A stretch of 52,708 nt of DNA. Origin: Paenibacillus bouchesdurhonensis (lineage in GTDB: Bacteria > Bacillota > Bacilli > Paenibacillales > Paenibacillaceae). The translations under genes were made by a program, and so were the position numbers. Location: contig NZ_LT732548.1 of assembly GCF_900155685.1 (NCBI RefSeq), forward strand, positions 660,240 through 712,947. Direction: 5' to 3'. The notes beneath the pieces are model-generated. The model was not told the DNA's origin. It ran no database searches and saw nothing but the letters and a program-made list of their open reading frames with translations. Positions 16,160 to 24,191 of the stretch are shown one piece after another (positions within the stretch are counted from its first letter, which is position 1; every line of letters begins with the position of its first letter).

Positions 16160-17623
16160 ATGGCAGACATCGAAATAATTAAAGGGGCGGATAATGGTAA
16201 CCCACCAGATACACTACCACAAATGTATCCAAAGGTTAATCGCAATTTTGATAAGCTTAATAAAGAAGTGGCGGCTAACAAAACAGACATTGAAAATAAA
16301 TTAAAATCTCATGAAAACTCCACCAATGCCCACCCAGCGGAACACATACCTTATTCCGGTGCTGTGGTTGGTGCTAATAATGCAAAGCAAGCATTGGACA
16401 AATTAAAGCAAGAAATAAATGACCTAATCTTAGGCGGCGACGACAGTGATCCAAACACGAGGGCGGAGGTTGAGGCAGCACGCGGAGGGCATGCAATGTT
16501 AGGCGACAGGTTGGATTCGTCTGATGCGCAGTTAGCAGATTCCGGGATGCAGAACCCTCAACATCGACCAATTTCAGATTATATCGATATGGGGGCGTCT
16601 GAAATTCAAGGCGACTATGGCATTTGGTCATCAGTCACATACGGCAGCCCCGATAATCCGTATACCGGTAGCGATCCTGTGCGCCGAAGTCAGTTATTCA
16701 CTTCAGTAAACCAAGAAGCAACTACCCCATGGGTTGTGCAAGAAGCGATTCAAACCGTTATCATGCCTGATACTGACGAAAAGTTTGCCTCGCAGCTTAT
16801 CGAAATGTTTTCGTATGCGCCAAACAGATATGAACATATAGGCCAGGTAATACATGTTCACGGTTCTGTCGATCGAGATCCAGACGGTGGTGGCAGCGGT
16901 GGGGACTTATGGGCATCGTGGCTAAGAGTTAGCAATGATGGAAATCTTGTGCATGGTATAGCTCTGGAAGCTAATACAAGGAACACATACGATAATTGGC
17001 TTGAAGCGGCAGATCCAACACTGACAGATCCTGAACATTTCATGTTCGTCGCACAATTATATCCTGACTGGTCAACGAAACACAGTACGCGTGGTTTGTC
17101 TATACGTCCACGCCCGGCAGACCCGGACAATGGGCTACAAAGCTCCATCGGATTCGGAACCGGAATACTCGTGACCGGGTATGTAGACCATGGAATATAT
17201 ATTGACTCTGACATCCAACACAGGGATCCTGGAATGTGGTCTGATCTTGCTGAGCCAGTAGGAATTACGTTTGGGCATCACACATCGAAAAAAATAAGAT
17301 TTCGCAGAAACCTAGATGCTGGTTGGGATTTTAACGTTGAGGGGCCATACCTACTTTTCAGAAATAACGATGATGACTGGTTTATTGGACTAAACAATGA
17401 CACCGGAACAACGCATTTTAATAACAATAAATTTACAATGGATAAAGAGGGCAATCTCGGCATGAGTAAAATAACAAGCTCACTTTCAGAACCTCCGGGA
17501 GTCGGAAAAGCTGTTTTGAGATTTCAGCCTGGGTCTACGCCTGGAACTTTAATGCTGGCCGCTTACGCAGGTACATCGACAACTGGCGTTGTCATTGCTG
17601 ATAATATAGGATCAGGAAACTAA
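16160..17623 (+). CDS. Tail fibre / baseplate protein
   Basis: 487 residues from ATG 16160, behind AAGAGGTGAT; the in-frame GTG at 16151 overlaps that site. Residues about 1-90 are a helical adaptor (MYPKVNRNFDKLN, then NAHPAEHIPYSGAVVGANNAKQ), a phrase common at the front of Bacillales phage fibre proteins. The middle and C-terminal parts are beta-rich with many Gly and Asp (FGHHTSKKIRFRRN, WFIGLNNDTGTTHFNNN), as in receptor-binding fibres. No chaperone domain is visible. It may contact the host surface. Confidence 0.75.
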   Translation: MADIEIIKGADNGNPPDTLPQMYPKVNRNFDKLNKEVAANKTDIENKLKSHENSTNAHPAEHIPYSGAVVGANNAKQALDKLKQEINDLILGGDDSDPNTRAEVEAARGGHAMLGDRLDSSDAQLADSGMQNPQHRPISDYIDMGASEIQGDYGIWSSVTYGSPDNPYTGSDPVRRSQLFTSVNQEATTPWVVQEAIQTVIMPDTDEKFASQLIEMFSYAPNRYEHIGQVIHVHGSVDRDPDGGGSGGDLWASWLRVSNDGNLVHGIALEANTRNTYDNWLEAADPTLTDPEHFMFVAQLYPDWSTKHSTRGLSIRPRPADPDNGLQSSIGFGTGILVTGYVDHGIYIDSDIQHRDPGMWSDLAEPVGITFGHHTSKKIRFRRNLDAGWDFNVEGPYLLFRNNDDDWFIGLNNDTGTTHFNNNKFTMDKEGNLGMSKITSSLSEPPGVGKAVLRFQPGSTPGTLMLAAYAGTSTTGVVIADNIGSGN

Positions 17624-17634
17624 GGGGGATAACT

Positions 17635-17805
17635 ATGGAAAACAAAGTAGAAAATCTAGATAAATCACACCTCATCCAAATTGCTGAATTACTGGACATT
17701 GCCTTTAAATCTGGCGGTATCCGGGCCGTGGATCGTTATGGGAGCTTGTACAAGTCAGTAGAACAAGGGATAAGGAAGCAATCCCCTGTAGAATCAAAAT
17801 TGTAA
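17635..17805 (+). CDS. Hypothetical small protein (56 aa)
   Basis: ATG 17635 follows AAGGGGGAT directly after the fibre stop. The product (MENKVENLDKSHLIQIAELL) is a short helical protein with KSGGIRAVDRYGSLYKSV in the middle. It is probably co-transcribed with the fibre gene. Not recognised. Confidence 0.5.
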   Translation: MENKVENLDKSHLIQIAELLDIAFKSGGIRAVDRYGSLYKSVEQGIRKQSPVESKL

Positions 17806-17849
17806 GGAAGTAAGAAACAAAACTAGATATGGAACCCTTCGTAAATTAA

Positions 17850-17893
17850 TTGTTTATTGATGTTATCTGTGGTATAAGTTAACATGTTAACTT
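17850..17893 (+). promoter_or_regulatory. Sigma-A-type promoter with palindromic operator
   Basis: TTGTTT (17850-17855), 17 bases, TATAAG (17873-17878). A perfect 18-bp palindrome, AAGTTAACATGTTAACTT, spans 17876-17893, over the end of the -10 box and the expected start of transcription. A dimeric repressor bound there would block the promoter. The acyltransferase starts 25 bases downstream. Seen directly; repression is inferred. Confidence 0.6.
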
Positions 17894-17918
17894 TATAAAA
17901 TCGAAGGGGATACATATC

Positions 17919-19019
17919 TTGTCAAAATCGCAAGTTCCAATGATAGGCGACTACGTTTCAGGAAGAAAAAACAATTTTGATATTATCAGGTTTGTTGCTG
18001 CAACAATGGTTATCTTCTCGCACTCCTATGCTTTGTCCGGTTACACTGAACCGGAAGCAATAGGAACACGTGATACCTATGGACACCTAGGCGTTTTAAT
18101 TTTTTTCGTTATAAGCGGATTCTTAATAACCCAAAGTTATCTTAGAACCGAAAATTTCTCAGTCTTTCTTAAGTCTAGGGTTCTTAGGATTTTTCCTGCA
18201 TTAATATTTGTGGTACTTTTAACTGTTTTTGTACTAGGGCCTGCAATAACCACACTACCTATCAAAGATTACTTTTCTGACATAGCGACTTATAAGTACA
18301 TTAGCAATATCACTTTATATGGTATTAATTTTAACTTGCCAGGAGTTTTCGAAAACAACGTATTCGCGGAGGTAGTTAACGGATCACTATGGACTCTGCA
18401 ATATGAATTTACATTTTATCTATTTGTAGGTTTGTTGGGCTTATTCGGACTTTTAAATAGTAAACGTTTAGTGTTTCTTCTATTTTTTATTTCGTTATCT
18501 ATGTTGACCCTGGGAATTGGCAAAGGCATTACTGTTTATAATATGAATGTGCAATTTATAATAGAGTTTTTCGCTTGTTTTTCAGCTGGAATGGTTTTCT
18601 ATATTTTTCGAGATTGTATTCCGTTGGATAAGTATATTGCTTTAACTTGTTTGCTCTTAACATTCATATCTATTCCATTTAATGACTTGCCACCTGAATT
18701 ATTAATTGTTTCCTTTAGCTACCTTATTTTTTATTTTTCCTTTAATTCATCTATTAACATTTCGAAATTTTCTAAGTTTGGCGACTTTTCATACGGAATG
18801 TACGTTTACGCTTTCCCCGTTCAACAGTTGGTGACATATCTTCATGGCGGGAAAATGGGTCATTATGAGAATTTCATAATTTCTTTTTTCGTAACGTTAC
18901 TATGTTCCATATTTTCCTGGCATTTTATCGAAAAAAAATGCATGAAACTTAAACATATCAGGCTTATAAAAAAAAGAAATGAACAATATAACGACGCTAC
19001 CCAGCAAACAGGCGTATGA
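17919..19019 (+). CDS. Membrane acyltransferase (acyltransferase 3 / OafA type), prophage cargo
   Basis: 366 residues from TTG 17919, behind AAGGGGAT. It has about ten hydrophobic segments and the family's front motif, NNFDIIRFVAATMVIFSHSY with the catalytic His, then LGVLIFFVISGFLITQSY. OafA-type enzymes move acyl groups, often acetyl, from the cytoplasm onto surface or cell-wall glycans. The gene is much more AT-rich than its tail-gene neighbours, has its own promoter and operator, and lies inside the tail module, so it is a likely lysogenic-conversion gene. Substrate unknown. Confidence 0.88.
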   Translation: MSKSQVPMIGDYVSGRKNNFDIIRFVAATMVIFSHSYALSGYTEPEAIGTRDTYGHLGVLIFFVISGFLITQSYLRTENFSVFLKSRVLRIFPALIFVVLLTVFVLGPAITTLPIKDYFSDIATYKYISNITLYGINFNLPGVFENNVFAEVVNGSLWTLQYEFTFYLFVGLLGLFGLLNSKRLVFLLFFISLSMLTLGIGKGITVYNMNVQFIIEFFACFSAGMVFYIFRDCIPLDKYIALTCLLLTFISIPFNDLPPELLIVSFSYLIFYFSFNSSINISKFSKFGDFSYGMYVYAFPVQQLVTYLHGGKMGHYENFIISFFVTLLCSIFSWHFIEKKCMKLKHIRLIKKRNEQYNDATQQTGV

Positions 19020-19125
19020 GTTTGTAACGCTCAAGGATTTAGAACGACTCTATAACATAGATGCAGGACGATACTGTGCAACAAGCCCAGAGATTAATTT
19101 TAGGGCTTGTTTGCATTGGAGGTGA
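18979..19125 (+). CDS. Possible small protein overlapping the acyltransferase end
   Basis: A 48-codon frame (MNNITTLPSKQAYEFVTLKD) starts inside the last 41 bases of the acyltransferase gene and ends in the ribosome site of the tail-tip gene. Only a weak AAAAAG lies ahead of its ATG. It may be a remnant of the phage gene that was there before the acyltransferase arrived. Tentative. Confidence 0.3.
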   Translation: MNNITTLPSKQAYEFVTLKDLERLYNIDAGRYCATSPEINFRACLHWR

Positions 19126-19129
19126 TACA

Positions 19130-20602
19130 TTGATAACCATCCTAAACTCACAAAAACAACCTATAGCCATACTAGAGGATTATTTCAACGACGAGATAAG
19201 CGAACAAATCAACGGCGAATATCTACTTAAATTCTCGGTTTATCTCGTTGACGACAAAAGCCAATATATCCAGGTCGGAAATATAGCAGAAGTAGAAGGA
19301 CAATGGTTTAACATCGTCAAACACCGCCGAACCCGTGCGGAGGATGGCAGTGTAATAATAGCGGTAGAATGTGAGCAGGTCGCATATGATCTGCTCTTTA
19401 CTGTTTTTGAGGGCGGGTTTATTCATACAGGGGAACCGTGGACGCTGCTTGGCAGGGCTTTACAAGGCACAGGATTTAGCATTGGTGGCGTGGCGTTTTC
19501 GAACTATATCAGTGTTGACCTTAAAGAGGGCGTTACGGTTCGGGCTGTATTGCTGGAAATCGCCGCACAGACAGGCGGAGAGTTAGAGTTTGATAAATAC
19601 ACGGTCAATCTGCTTGCTAGAAGAGGTTATGATCGCGGCAGACAGTTCCGGCTAGGTAAGAACATTAAAGGCATCGTAAAAGACGTTAACGGGCAGTCTG
19701 GTGAGGTTTTGACAGCGTATGAGGTGGATGTGCTGGAACTTAACACGTTGCCAGAATTTGAGGGGCTAGAGGACTTCGAACTAGGTGACACGGTTCAAAT
19801 AATCGACGAGGAACTAGGCATAAACGAGCAGCAGCGGATAATCGAATATACCTACAGCCCTAAGCGCCGTATAAACAGCAAAGTAGTAATTGCCAACTAC
19901 ATTGACGGCATCCAGGACGCTATATACCGCATCCAAACCACTACAGTAGGCAAGGACAAATGGATGTATGGCGTTAAGATCGGCCCCGATGACGGTATTG
20001 TAATTGAACGTTACGACAAACTGGCGCGGTCTATTTGGAACGCTGATGAATTTAGGATGCAAAAAGGTAACGGAAGCGGCTCATATACCGATTCTCTTTA
20101 CTTTGACCCAATCAATCAGCAATACGAATTTACAGGCGTTGTACGAGCCGGGCAATTCATCGGGGGCAGCATCCAAATAGGGGATAACTTTAGCGTAGAC
20201 AGCAACGGGATTATGCGGGCCGTAGGAGCAGAATTTGAGGGGGATATAACAGCATCTAATATCTATGGTGGGTATATTGAGGGTGCGGAGATAGAAGGCG
20301 GCATGATTACGGGAACCACCATAAGAACATCATATTCTGGAAGTAGAATAGAACTAAACTCATCCGGCTTCACTTCTCGTGACAGTTCGGGTAGGGCGAG
20401 GGTTGTTTTAGCTAACAATAGTGAATCTGGAATGACGGGGTTCGCATTTAAAAACTCGTTCGAAACGACAATAGGCCAAGTTTATGAATATGAGAGCGAT
20501 CTCCATATTATTGCGCAAAACGAATTGTTTTTCAGAGCGTATGGGGTTACTAGGTTTCAAGGTATCGTTGATTTTAGCGGTGCAACTGTAATAATGCCGT
20601 AA
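19130..20602 (+). CDS. Tail-tip protein (Tal / prophage endopeptidase tail family)
   Basis: 490 residues from TTG 19130, well placed behind TTGGAGGTGAT; the frame is open upstream to 19061 without such a site. The N-terminal about 270 residues match the Tal hub layout (ITILNSQKQPIAILED, then GEYLLKFSVYLVDD). From about 330 on it becomes a repetitive beta domain (GGSIQIGDNFSVDSNG, GGYIEGAEIEGGMITG). The last about 85 residues (from RIELNSSGFTSRD to the end) closely resemble those of the secreted protein encoded next. It forms the tip of the tail; no separate endopeptidase domain is visible. Confidence 0.82.
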   Translation: MITILNSQKQPIAILEDYFNDEISEQINGEYLLKFSVYLVDDKSQYIQVGNIAEVEGQWFNIVKHRRTRAEDGSVIIAVECEQVAYDLLFTVFEGGFIHTGEPWTLLGRALQGTGFSIGGVAFSNYISVDLKEGVTVRAVLLEIAAQTGGELEFDKYTVNLLARRGYDRGRQFRLGKNIKGIVKDVNGQSGEVLTAYEVDVLELNTLPEFEGLEDFELGDTVQIIDEELGINEQQRIIEYTYSPKRRINSKVVIANYIDGIQDAIYRIQTTTVGKDKWMYGVKIGPDDGIVIERYDKLARSIWNADEFRMQKGNGSGSYTDSLYFDPINQQYEFTGVVRAGQFIGGSIQIGDNFSVDSNGIMRAVGAEFEGDITASNIYGGYIEGAEIEGGMITGTTIRTSYSGSRIELNSSGFTSRDSSGRARVVLANNSESGMTGFAFKNSFETTIGQVYEYESDLHIIAQNELFFRAYGVTRFQGIVDFSGATVIMP

Positions 20603-20604
20603 TG

Positions 20605-20633
20605 TTTACCTAATCAATAGGATCAAGTATAAT
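20605..20633 (+). promoter_or_regulatory. Sigma-A promoter of the secreted tip-domain protein
   Basis: TTTACC (20605-20610), 17 bases, and a perfect TATAAT (20628-20633), three bases after the stop of the tail-tip gene. The spacing is optimal. Such a promoter inside a late operon suggests expression in the lysogen. Confidence 0.75.
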
Positions 20634-20665
20634 AGTCCTAAACACTTTCCAACGGAGGTAAATTA

Positions 20666-21103
20666 ATGAAAAAGTGGGCTTATATCATTGGTGGTTTTTT
20701 CTTAGGCATTGTCGTTGCTATTTCGAGCCAATCGGCTTTAGCTAATGTTCAGACGTCGGTTGTTGGTGAAGTCGTGAAAAATGATGAGAAAACAAATAGC
20801 GTTGCTAAGGTAGTAATAAATGAAAAGGGTCTTATCACATATGACGAAGCAGACAAAAAACGGGTTGCATTAGGAATTAATGACGAAGCTGGCATGAGTG
20901 GGTTGGCTTTTTATGACCAATCTAGCGACTTGAAGGGACAAGTATACTCGGTTCCGAACGGGTTCCACATTATAGCTGCTAAGGATCTTCTCATTCGTTC
21001 CTTTGGGGAAACAGTTATTCAAGGTGATGTTGTTTTCGAAGGGAATGTAAAATTTAAAGGAACAGTAGATTTTTCGGAAGCTAAGATTGTAGGACTGGAA
21101 TAA
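20666..21103 (+). CDS. Secreted protein carrying the tail-tip C-terminal domain
   Basis: 145 residues from ATG 20666, behind CGGAGGT. Residues 1-26 form a signal peptide (MKKWAYIIGGFFLGIVVAIS, then AxA-type ALA before NVQ). Residues about 47-145 align with the end of the tail-tip protein: GMSGLAF with GMTGFAF, GQVYSV with GQVYEY, FHIIA with LHIIA, and VDFSEA with VDFSGA. It would be exported and released or kept at the wall. Its own promoter and following terminator make it a single-gene unit. Blocking the phage receptor is inferred, not known. Confidence 0.75.
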   Translation: MKKWAYIIGGFFLGIVVAISSQSALANVQTSVVGEVVKNDEKTNSVAKVVINEKGLITYDEADKKRVALGINDEAGMSGLAFYDQSSDLKGQVYSVPNGFHIIAAKDLLIRSFGETVIQGDVVFEGNVKFKGTVDFSEAKIVGLE

Positions 21104-21125
21104 GAAATAACATACTTAATACTGA

Positions 21126-21153
21126 GGTCTCCACATAGTGGGGGCCTTTTATT
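21126..21153 (+). terminator. Intrinsic terminator after the secreted protein
   Basis: A nine-pair stem (GGTCTCCAC with GTGGGGGCC, two G-U pairs) with a three-base loop, followed by TTTTATT. Confidence 0.75.
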
Positions 21154-21172
21154 ATGCCTAAGGAGTGATTAC

Positions 21173-21352
21173 ATGGCCATTATTCAAAACACGCTTAAGA
21201 TTGAGATTTACCCCACTGTACCGGAGTTATGCGAGGTTATTAATGCCGTACTCGCCTTTTATCCAGGCGAGGAAAAAAGGGTATTGCAGGCTGTGCAAGG
21301 CGCAATAAACAAACGTTTAGAAGAAATCAAGGAGAGTGAACAAAATGGATAA
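21173..21352 (+). CDS. Hypothetical protein before the holin (59 aa)
   Basis: ATG 21173 follows AAGGAGTG. The 59-residue product (MAIIQNTLKIEIYPTVPELC) is helical and charged at the end, and it overlaps the holin start by eight bases. Short genes at this place are common between tail and lysis modules. Function unknown. Confidence 0.6.
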   Translation: MAIIQNTLKIEIYPTVPELCEVINAVLAFYPGEEKRVLQAVQGAINKRLEEIKESEQNG

Positions 21353-21743
21353 TGCACTTAAAGTTATTGTTGCCGTTGGTGGATCGGCGGCATCTTTTTT
21401 ATTTGGAGGGTGGTCGTCTTTGCTTAGTATCTTACTTGCTTTTGTGGTGATTGATTATTTAACTGGCATTGGTGCAGCGTTCAAAGAAGGAACTTTAAAC
21501 AGCACCATAGGCTACTGGGGAATTGCAAAAAAGGTTTCTATCTTTGCCATTGTCGCCGTTGCCCACTTGGTAGATACGGCGCTTGGCGACTCTCATTTAT
21601 TTCGGGATGCAGCTGTGTTTTTCTATCTTGCAAATGAGTTGTTGTCGTTGATTGAAAACGCCGGGAGAATCGGCGCTCCAATCCCTCCAATGCTTACAAA
21701 GGCTGTGGAAGTGCTAAAGGGAAAAAGTGGTGACAGCAAATGA
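21345..21743 (+). CDS. Holin (phage holin family, TcdE/phi105 type)
   Basis: 132 residues from ATG 21345, behind AAGGAG. It has hydrophobic segments at about 5-45 and 65-90 and the family phrase VIDYLTGIGAAFKEGTLNS followed by GYWGIAKK, then a charged tail. Holins form lesions in the cell membrane that let the lysin reach the wall. The stop overlaps the amidase start (ATGA), so the lysis pair is translationally coupled. Confidence 0.9.
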   Translation: MDNALKVIVAVGGSAASFLFGGWSSLLSILLAFVVIDYLTGIGAAFKEGTLNSTIGYWGIAKKVSIFAIVAVAHLVDTALGDSHLFRDAAVFFYLANELLSLIENAGRIGAPIPPMLTKAVEVLKGKSGDSK

Positions 21744-22396
21744 TCTACCGCAAAGACTATATACCGTATAACACGCCTTGCAATCGCCGCCCTAGGCATT
21801 CTATGACTCCTACGACAATTACCATACACAACACTGGAAACCCGTCCAGCACGGCAGCAGGAGAGCGTAACTGGCTCACTAATCCAACCAACAACAGACA
21901 AGCATCCTATCACATTGTAGTGGACGAACGAGAAGCTATTGAATGTTTGCCTCTTAATGAGTCAGCTTGGCATGCAGGAGACGGCAGCGGGGCTAAGAGT
22001 GGAAATAAAACGTCGATAGGCATTGAGATATGCGAGAGCGGCAATTACGCTAAGACGCTGGATAACGCCGTGAAGTTGGTCGCATCCATGCTGAAGGAGA
22101 GAGGCTGGGGCGTGGATCGGTTGCGGCGGCATTGGGACTGGTCGGGTAAGATATGCCCTAGGCTCATGTACAATGGCGGCAAGTGGACAGGCTGGAACGA
22201 ATTCAAAAGCCGTGTAGCGGCAGAATTGGAGGCTGGTAACGTGGAGAAAGCAAAGGTGTATGTAAACGACGAGAAGATCGAAGACGGGTTTATCCTCGAA
22301 GGCCGTGTATATGTCCCACTACGGGCAGCAGGGGAAGCGCTAGGAGCAAAAGTTGGATGGGATAACAAATCTAAGACGGCTACACTAACAAAGTAA
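21740..22396 (+). CDS. Phage lysin: N-acetylmuramoyl-L-alanine amidase
   Basis: 218 residues. The amidase_2 domain spans about 20-155, with zinc ligands suggested by ITIHNTG near 29, RRHWDWSGKICPRL near 130-140, and NKTSIGIEICE near 92. It cuts the amide bond between MurNAc and the stem peptide. Residues about 172-218 (KVYVNDEKIEDGF to TATLTK, with VYVPLRAAGEALGA) form a copper-amine-oxidase N-terminal-like stalk domain, known to be frequent in Paenibacillus exoproteins and probably used in wall binding. No signal peptide, so it depends on the holin. Confidence 0.93.
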   Translation: MIYRKDYIPYNTPCNRRPRHSMTPTTITIHNTGNPSSTAAGERNWLTNPTNNRQASYHIVVDEREAIECLPLNESAWHAGDGSGAKSGNKTSIGIEICESGNYAKTLDNAVKLVASMLKERGWGVDRLRRHWDWSGKICPRLMYNGGKWTGWNEFKSRVAAELEAGNVEKAKVYVNDEKIEDGFILEGRVYVPLRAAGEALGAKVGWDNKSKTATLTK

Positions 22397-22435
22397 CTTG
22401 TGCTATAATCAAACCAAATCCGAAAGCATCGGTGA

Positions 22436-22468
22436 AGCCCTGTCAGCGTCCTGCTGGTGGGGCTTTTT
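22436..22468 (+). terminator. Intrinsic terminator after the lysis genes
   Basis: A 12-pair stem (AGCCCTGTCAGC with GCTGGTGGGGCT, three G-U pairs) has a five-base loop and is followed by five T. It ends the late operon. The next 195 bases hold a possible promoter (TTTACA near 22582) for the antirepressor and nothing else I can name. Confidence 0.8.
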
Positions 22469-22664
22469 GTGTTTATATGATACTGGACTGAATTGAGCAT
22501 TAAAACATCAAATAAACATCAGGAACCCTTATGTATCAACGGCTTGTGTGCCGGACTGATAAACCGAACGTTTCATCCTCTGTTTACAAATCGAACCAAT
22601 TGAGGTAATGTTATTGTAGGGGCGAGCAATCGTCCTATTTTATATTTGAGAGGGGTAATGTTAA

Positions 22665-23384
22665 TTGAAATTGAGACTGGTCAAGCAAGGCGAGTTCCTG
22701 GGGATCAAATGTGACTTTTGGATGGACGAGCATGGTGAAGTTTACATGACGCGGGAGCAGATTGGGAGAGCGTTGCAATATCGCGACCCGGCGAGTTCTA
22801 TTGAAGTCATCCACCGTCGGAACGCCGATCGCTTAGACCGACTATCAAGTACCGTCAAACTGACGGGGGTTGACGGACGCGAACGCGAACACATCGTTTA
22901 TAAAGTAAAAGGTATCTTTGATGTGATTCGTTATAGTAGGCAACCTATCGCAGACGACTTTATGGATTGGGTGTATGATATTCTCGATGCCATCCGTGTA
23001 GGCCGTATCAGTCAACAGGTGTTGCGCGATGCAGGCATTACTATTAGACGCACAATGACCGATTCAATCCGTGATTACGTCGAAGAAAGCCCTAACAAGA
23101 AATTTCAATACAGGAACTACACAGAACTCGTCTATAAGCACTTGTTCGGGATGAGTGCAAAAGATTTGCGCTTAGAACTCGGACTGAAAAAAGACGAAAA
23201 AATAAGAGATCACCTAACAGCCGAAGAACTTGAGGCAGTTCTTACAGCAGAAAGGCAAATCTCTACGCTTCTTGAAATGAATTTATCCTACCACGATATT
23301 AAAGCAATCCTGTCAAAAAAGCAAGTGTCTCGCGCTTTGCCACGTACTGGACGCGACCGGGACGCAGCAGAACAAGCGAATTAA
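22665..23384 (+). CDS. Bro-N domain phage antirepressor
   Basis: 239 residues from TTG 22665, behind GAGAGGGG. Residues about 5-110 read as a Bro-N domain (FWMDEHGEVYMTREQIGRAL, then KGIFDVIRYSRQPIADDFMDWVYDI), which binds DNA in phage antirepressors. The C-terminal part is helical and ends in a recognition-like helix (SYHDIKAILSKKQVSRALPR). Such proteins counter phage repressors or act as accessory regulators. It lies after the lysis genes and faces the minus-strand cluster across a bidirectional terminator. Confidence 0.8.
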   Translation: MKLRLVKQGEFLGIKCDFWMDEHGEVYMTREQIGRALQYRDPASSIEVIHRRNADRLDRLSSTVKLTGVDGREREHIVYKVKGIFDVIRYSRQPIADDFMDWVYDILDAIRVGRISQQVLRDAGITIRRTMTDSIRDYVEESPNKKFQYRNYTELVYKHLFGMSAKDLRLELGLKKDEKIRDHLTAEELEAVLTAERQISTLLEMNLSYHDIKAILSKKQVSRALPRTGRDRDAAEQAN

Positions 23385-23390
23385 TATATA

Positions 23391-23423
23391 CAAGCCCACT
23401 AACCTATATGGTCGGTGGGCTTG
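23391..23423. terminator. Bidirectional terminator between convergent genes
   Basis: Nine-pair perfect arms, CAAGCCCAC (23391-23399) and GTGGGCTTG (23415-23423), flank a 15-base loop. It separates the rightward antirepressor from the leftward gene ending at 23427. T tracts are weak on both sides. Confidence 0.6.
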
Positions 23424-23426
23424 ATT

Positions 23427-23648
23427 CTATCTTACCGATTTAGTTGTTAGGTATGTGTAAACGTTGTTGTCGTAGTCGTCAAAGCTGTGTTCGTAGAGGT
23501 GGACGCGAGTAGCACCCTTTTCAGCGGCGTGTTCGTAGATTTCTTTTTCAGCACCTTCGATGAGGTCTAAACGAAGATCATTGTCCTCGTCGATCTTGGA
23601 GGCTGGGGCGCCTGTGTTGTCGTTGATTATTGCATAATACTTTTTCAC
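23427..23648 (-). CDS. Hypothetical phage protein (73 aa)
   Basis: 73 residues read leftward from GTG 23648, behind AAGGGTGAT. The sequence (KKYYAIINDNTGAPASKIDE) is acidic with an alpha/beta look. With the gene at 23668-23838 it forms a unit downstream of the first copy of the repeated operator. Function unknown. Confidence 0.55.
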   Translation of the reverse strand: MKKYYAIINDNTGAPASKIDEDNDLRLDLIEGAEKEIYEHAAEKGATRVHLYEHSFDDYDNNVYTYLTTKSVR

Positions 23649-23667
23649 TTAAATCACCCTTCCCTTA

Positions 23668-23838
23668 TTAATACACAAGTTTGAAATCGTTATAATCAAT
23701 GTCATCAAACCCGTTAGCTTCGATAAACTCCTGTTCGTTAAACCCGATCAATTCCAGCGCTTCATAAACCGTCATGCTGCGATTTGTAACTACCTCGCCT
23801 ACCACGATATCCTCATACATTACTTTTACCATTTTCAT
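23668..23838 (-). CDS. Hypothetical phage protein (56 aa)
   Basis: 56 residues read leftward from ATG 23838, behind AAAGGAGCG. It starts MKMVKVMYEDIVVGEVVTN and continues with YEALELIGFNEQEFIEANGF, an acidic alpha/beta pattern. It is the first gene after the operator at 23909-23944. Not recognised. Confidence 0.55.
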   Translation of the reverse strand: MKMVKVMYEDIVVGEVVTNRSMTVYEALELIGFNEQEFIEANGFDDIDYNDFKLVY

Positions 23839-23908
23839 TCGCTCCTTTGATTTTAATTTTGTCTGCCGTCCCTTGCTGTTAATACAAATATACCACTCCT
23901 ACACTCTG

Positions 23909-23944
23909 TTGTATAGGGGAACAGATGGGAACGAATTGTGAACA
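23909..23944 (-). promoter_or_regulatory. Repeated promoter/operator, copy 1
   Basis: On the plus strand TTGTATAGGGG is followed by GAAC at 23919, 23929 and 23940, at 10 and 11-base steps, that is, on one face of the helix. On the minus strand this places GTTC direct repeats upstream of TATACAA, a possible -10. The same layout occurs at 25085-25122. It precedes the genes 23838 to 23427. Activator control is inferred. Confidence 0.5.
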
Positions 23945-23945
23945 A

Positions 23946-24191
23946 TTATAGCAAGTGCTTAATGGTATCATATCGCCAAGTTTTATCTTTATCGTAAGGC
24001 GGTAACGTTCCGCGTCTCATACGATCTGCTATAGCGCCTCTGGTTACGCCAAGGAGCCGCGCTAAGTCGGATTGTGTGTAAAACTCCGGTTCGATGTCGC
24101 TAGGCTTGTACCCGCGTCCTGTGGGACTTATTAGCGTGTCATCTTTTATTGTCCAACCGTCCCATATTCCCGATCCTGTCCAGTTACTCAT
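23946..24191 (-). CDS. Small helix-turn-helix protein (81 aa)
   Basis: 81 residues read leftward. The C-terminal half (FYTQSDLARLLGVTRGAIADRM and DKDKTWRYDTIKHLL) is a MerR/excisionase-like helix-turn-helix. The N-terminal half is Trp/Gly-rich. Its start lies inside the end of the AP2-like gene upstream (eight-base overlap), so they are co-translated. It may regulate this cluster or assist excision; an excisionase role is only a guess. Confidence 0.65.
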   Translation of the reverse strand: MSNWTGSGIWDGWTIKDDTLISPTGRGYKPSDIEPEFYTQSDLARLLGVTRGAIADRMRRGTLPPYDKDKTWRYDTIKHLL

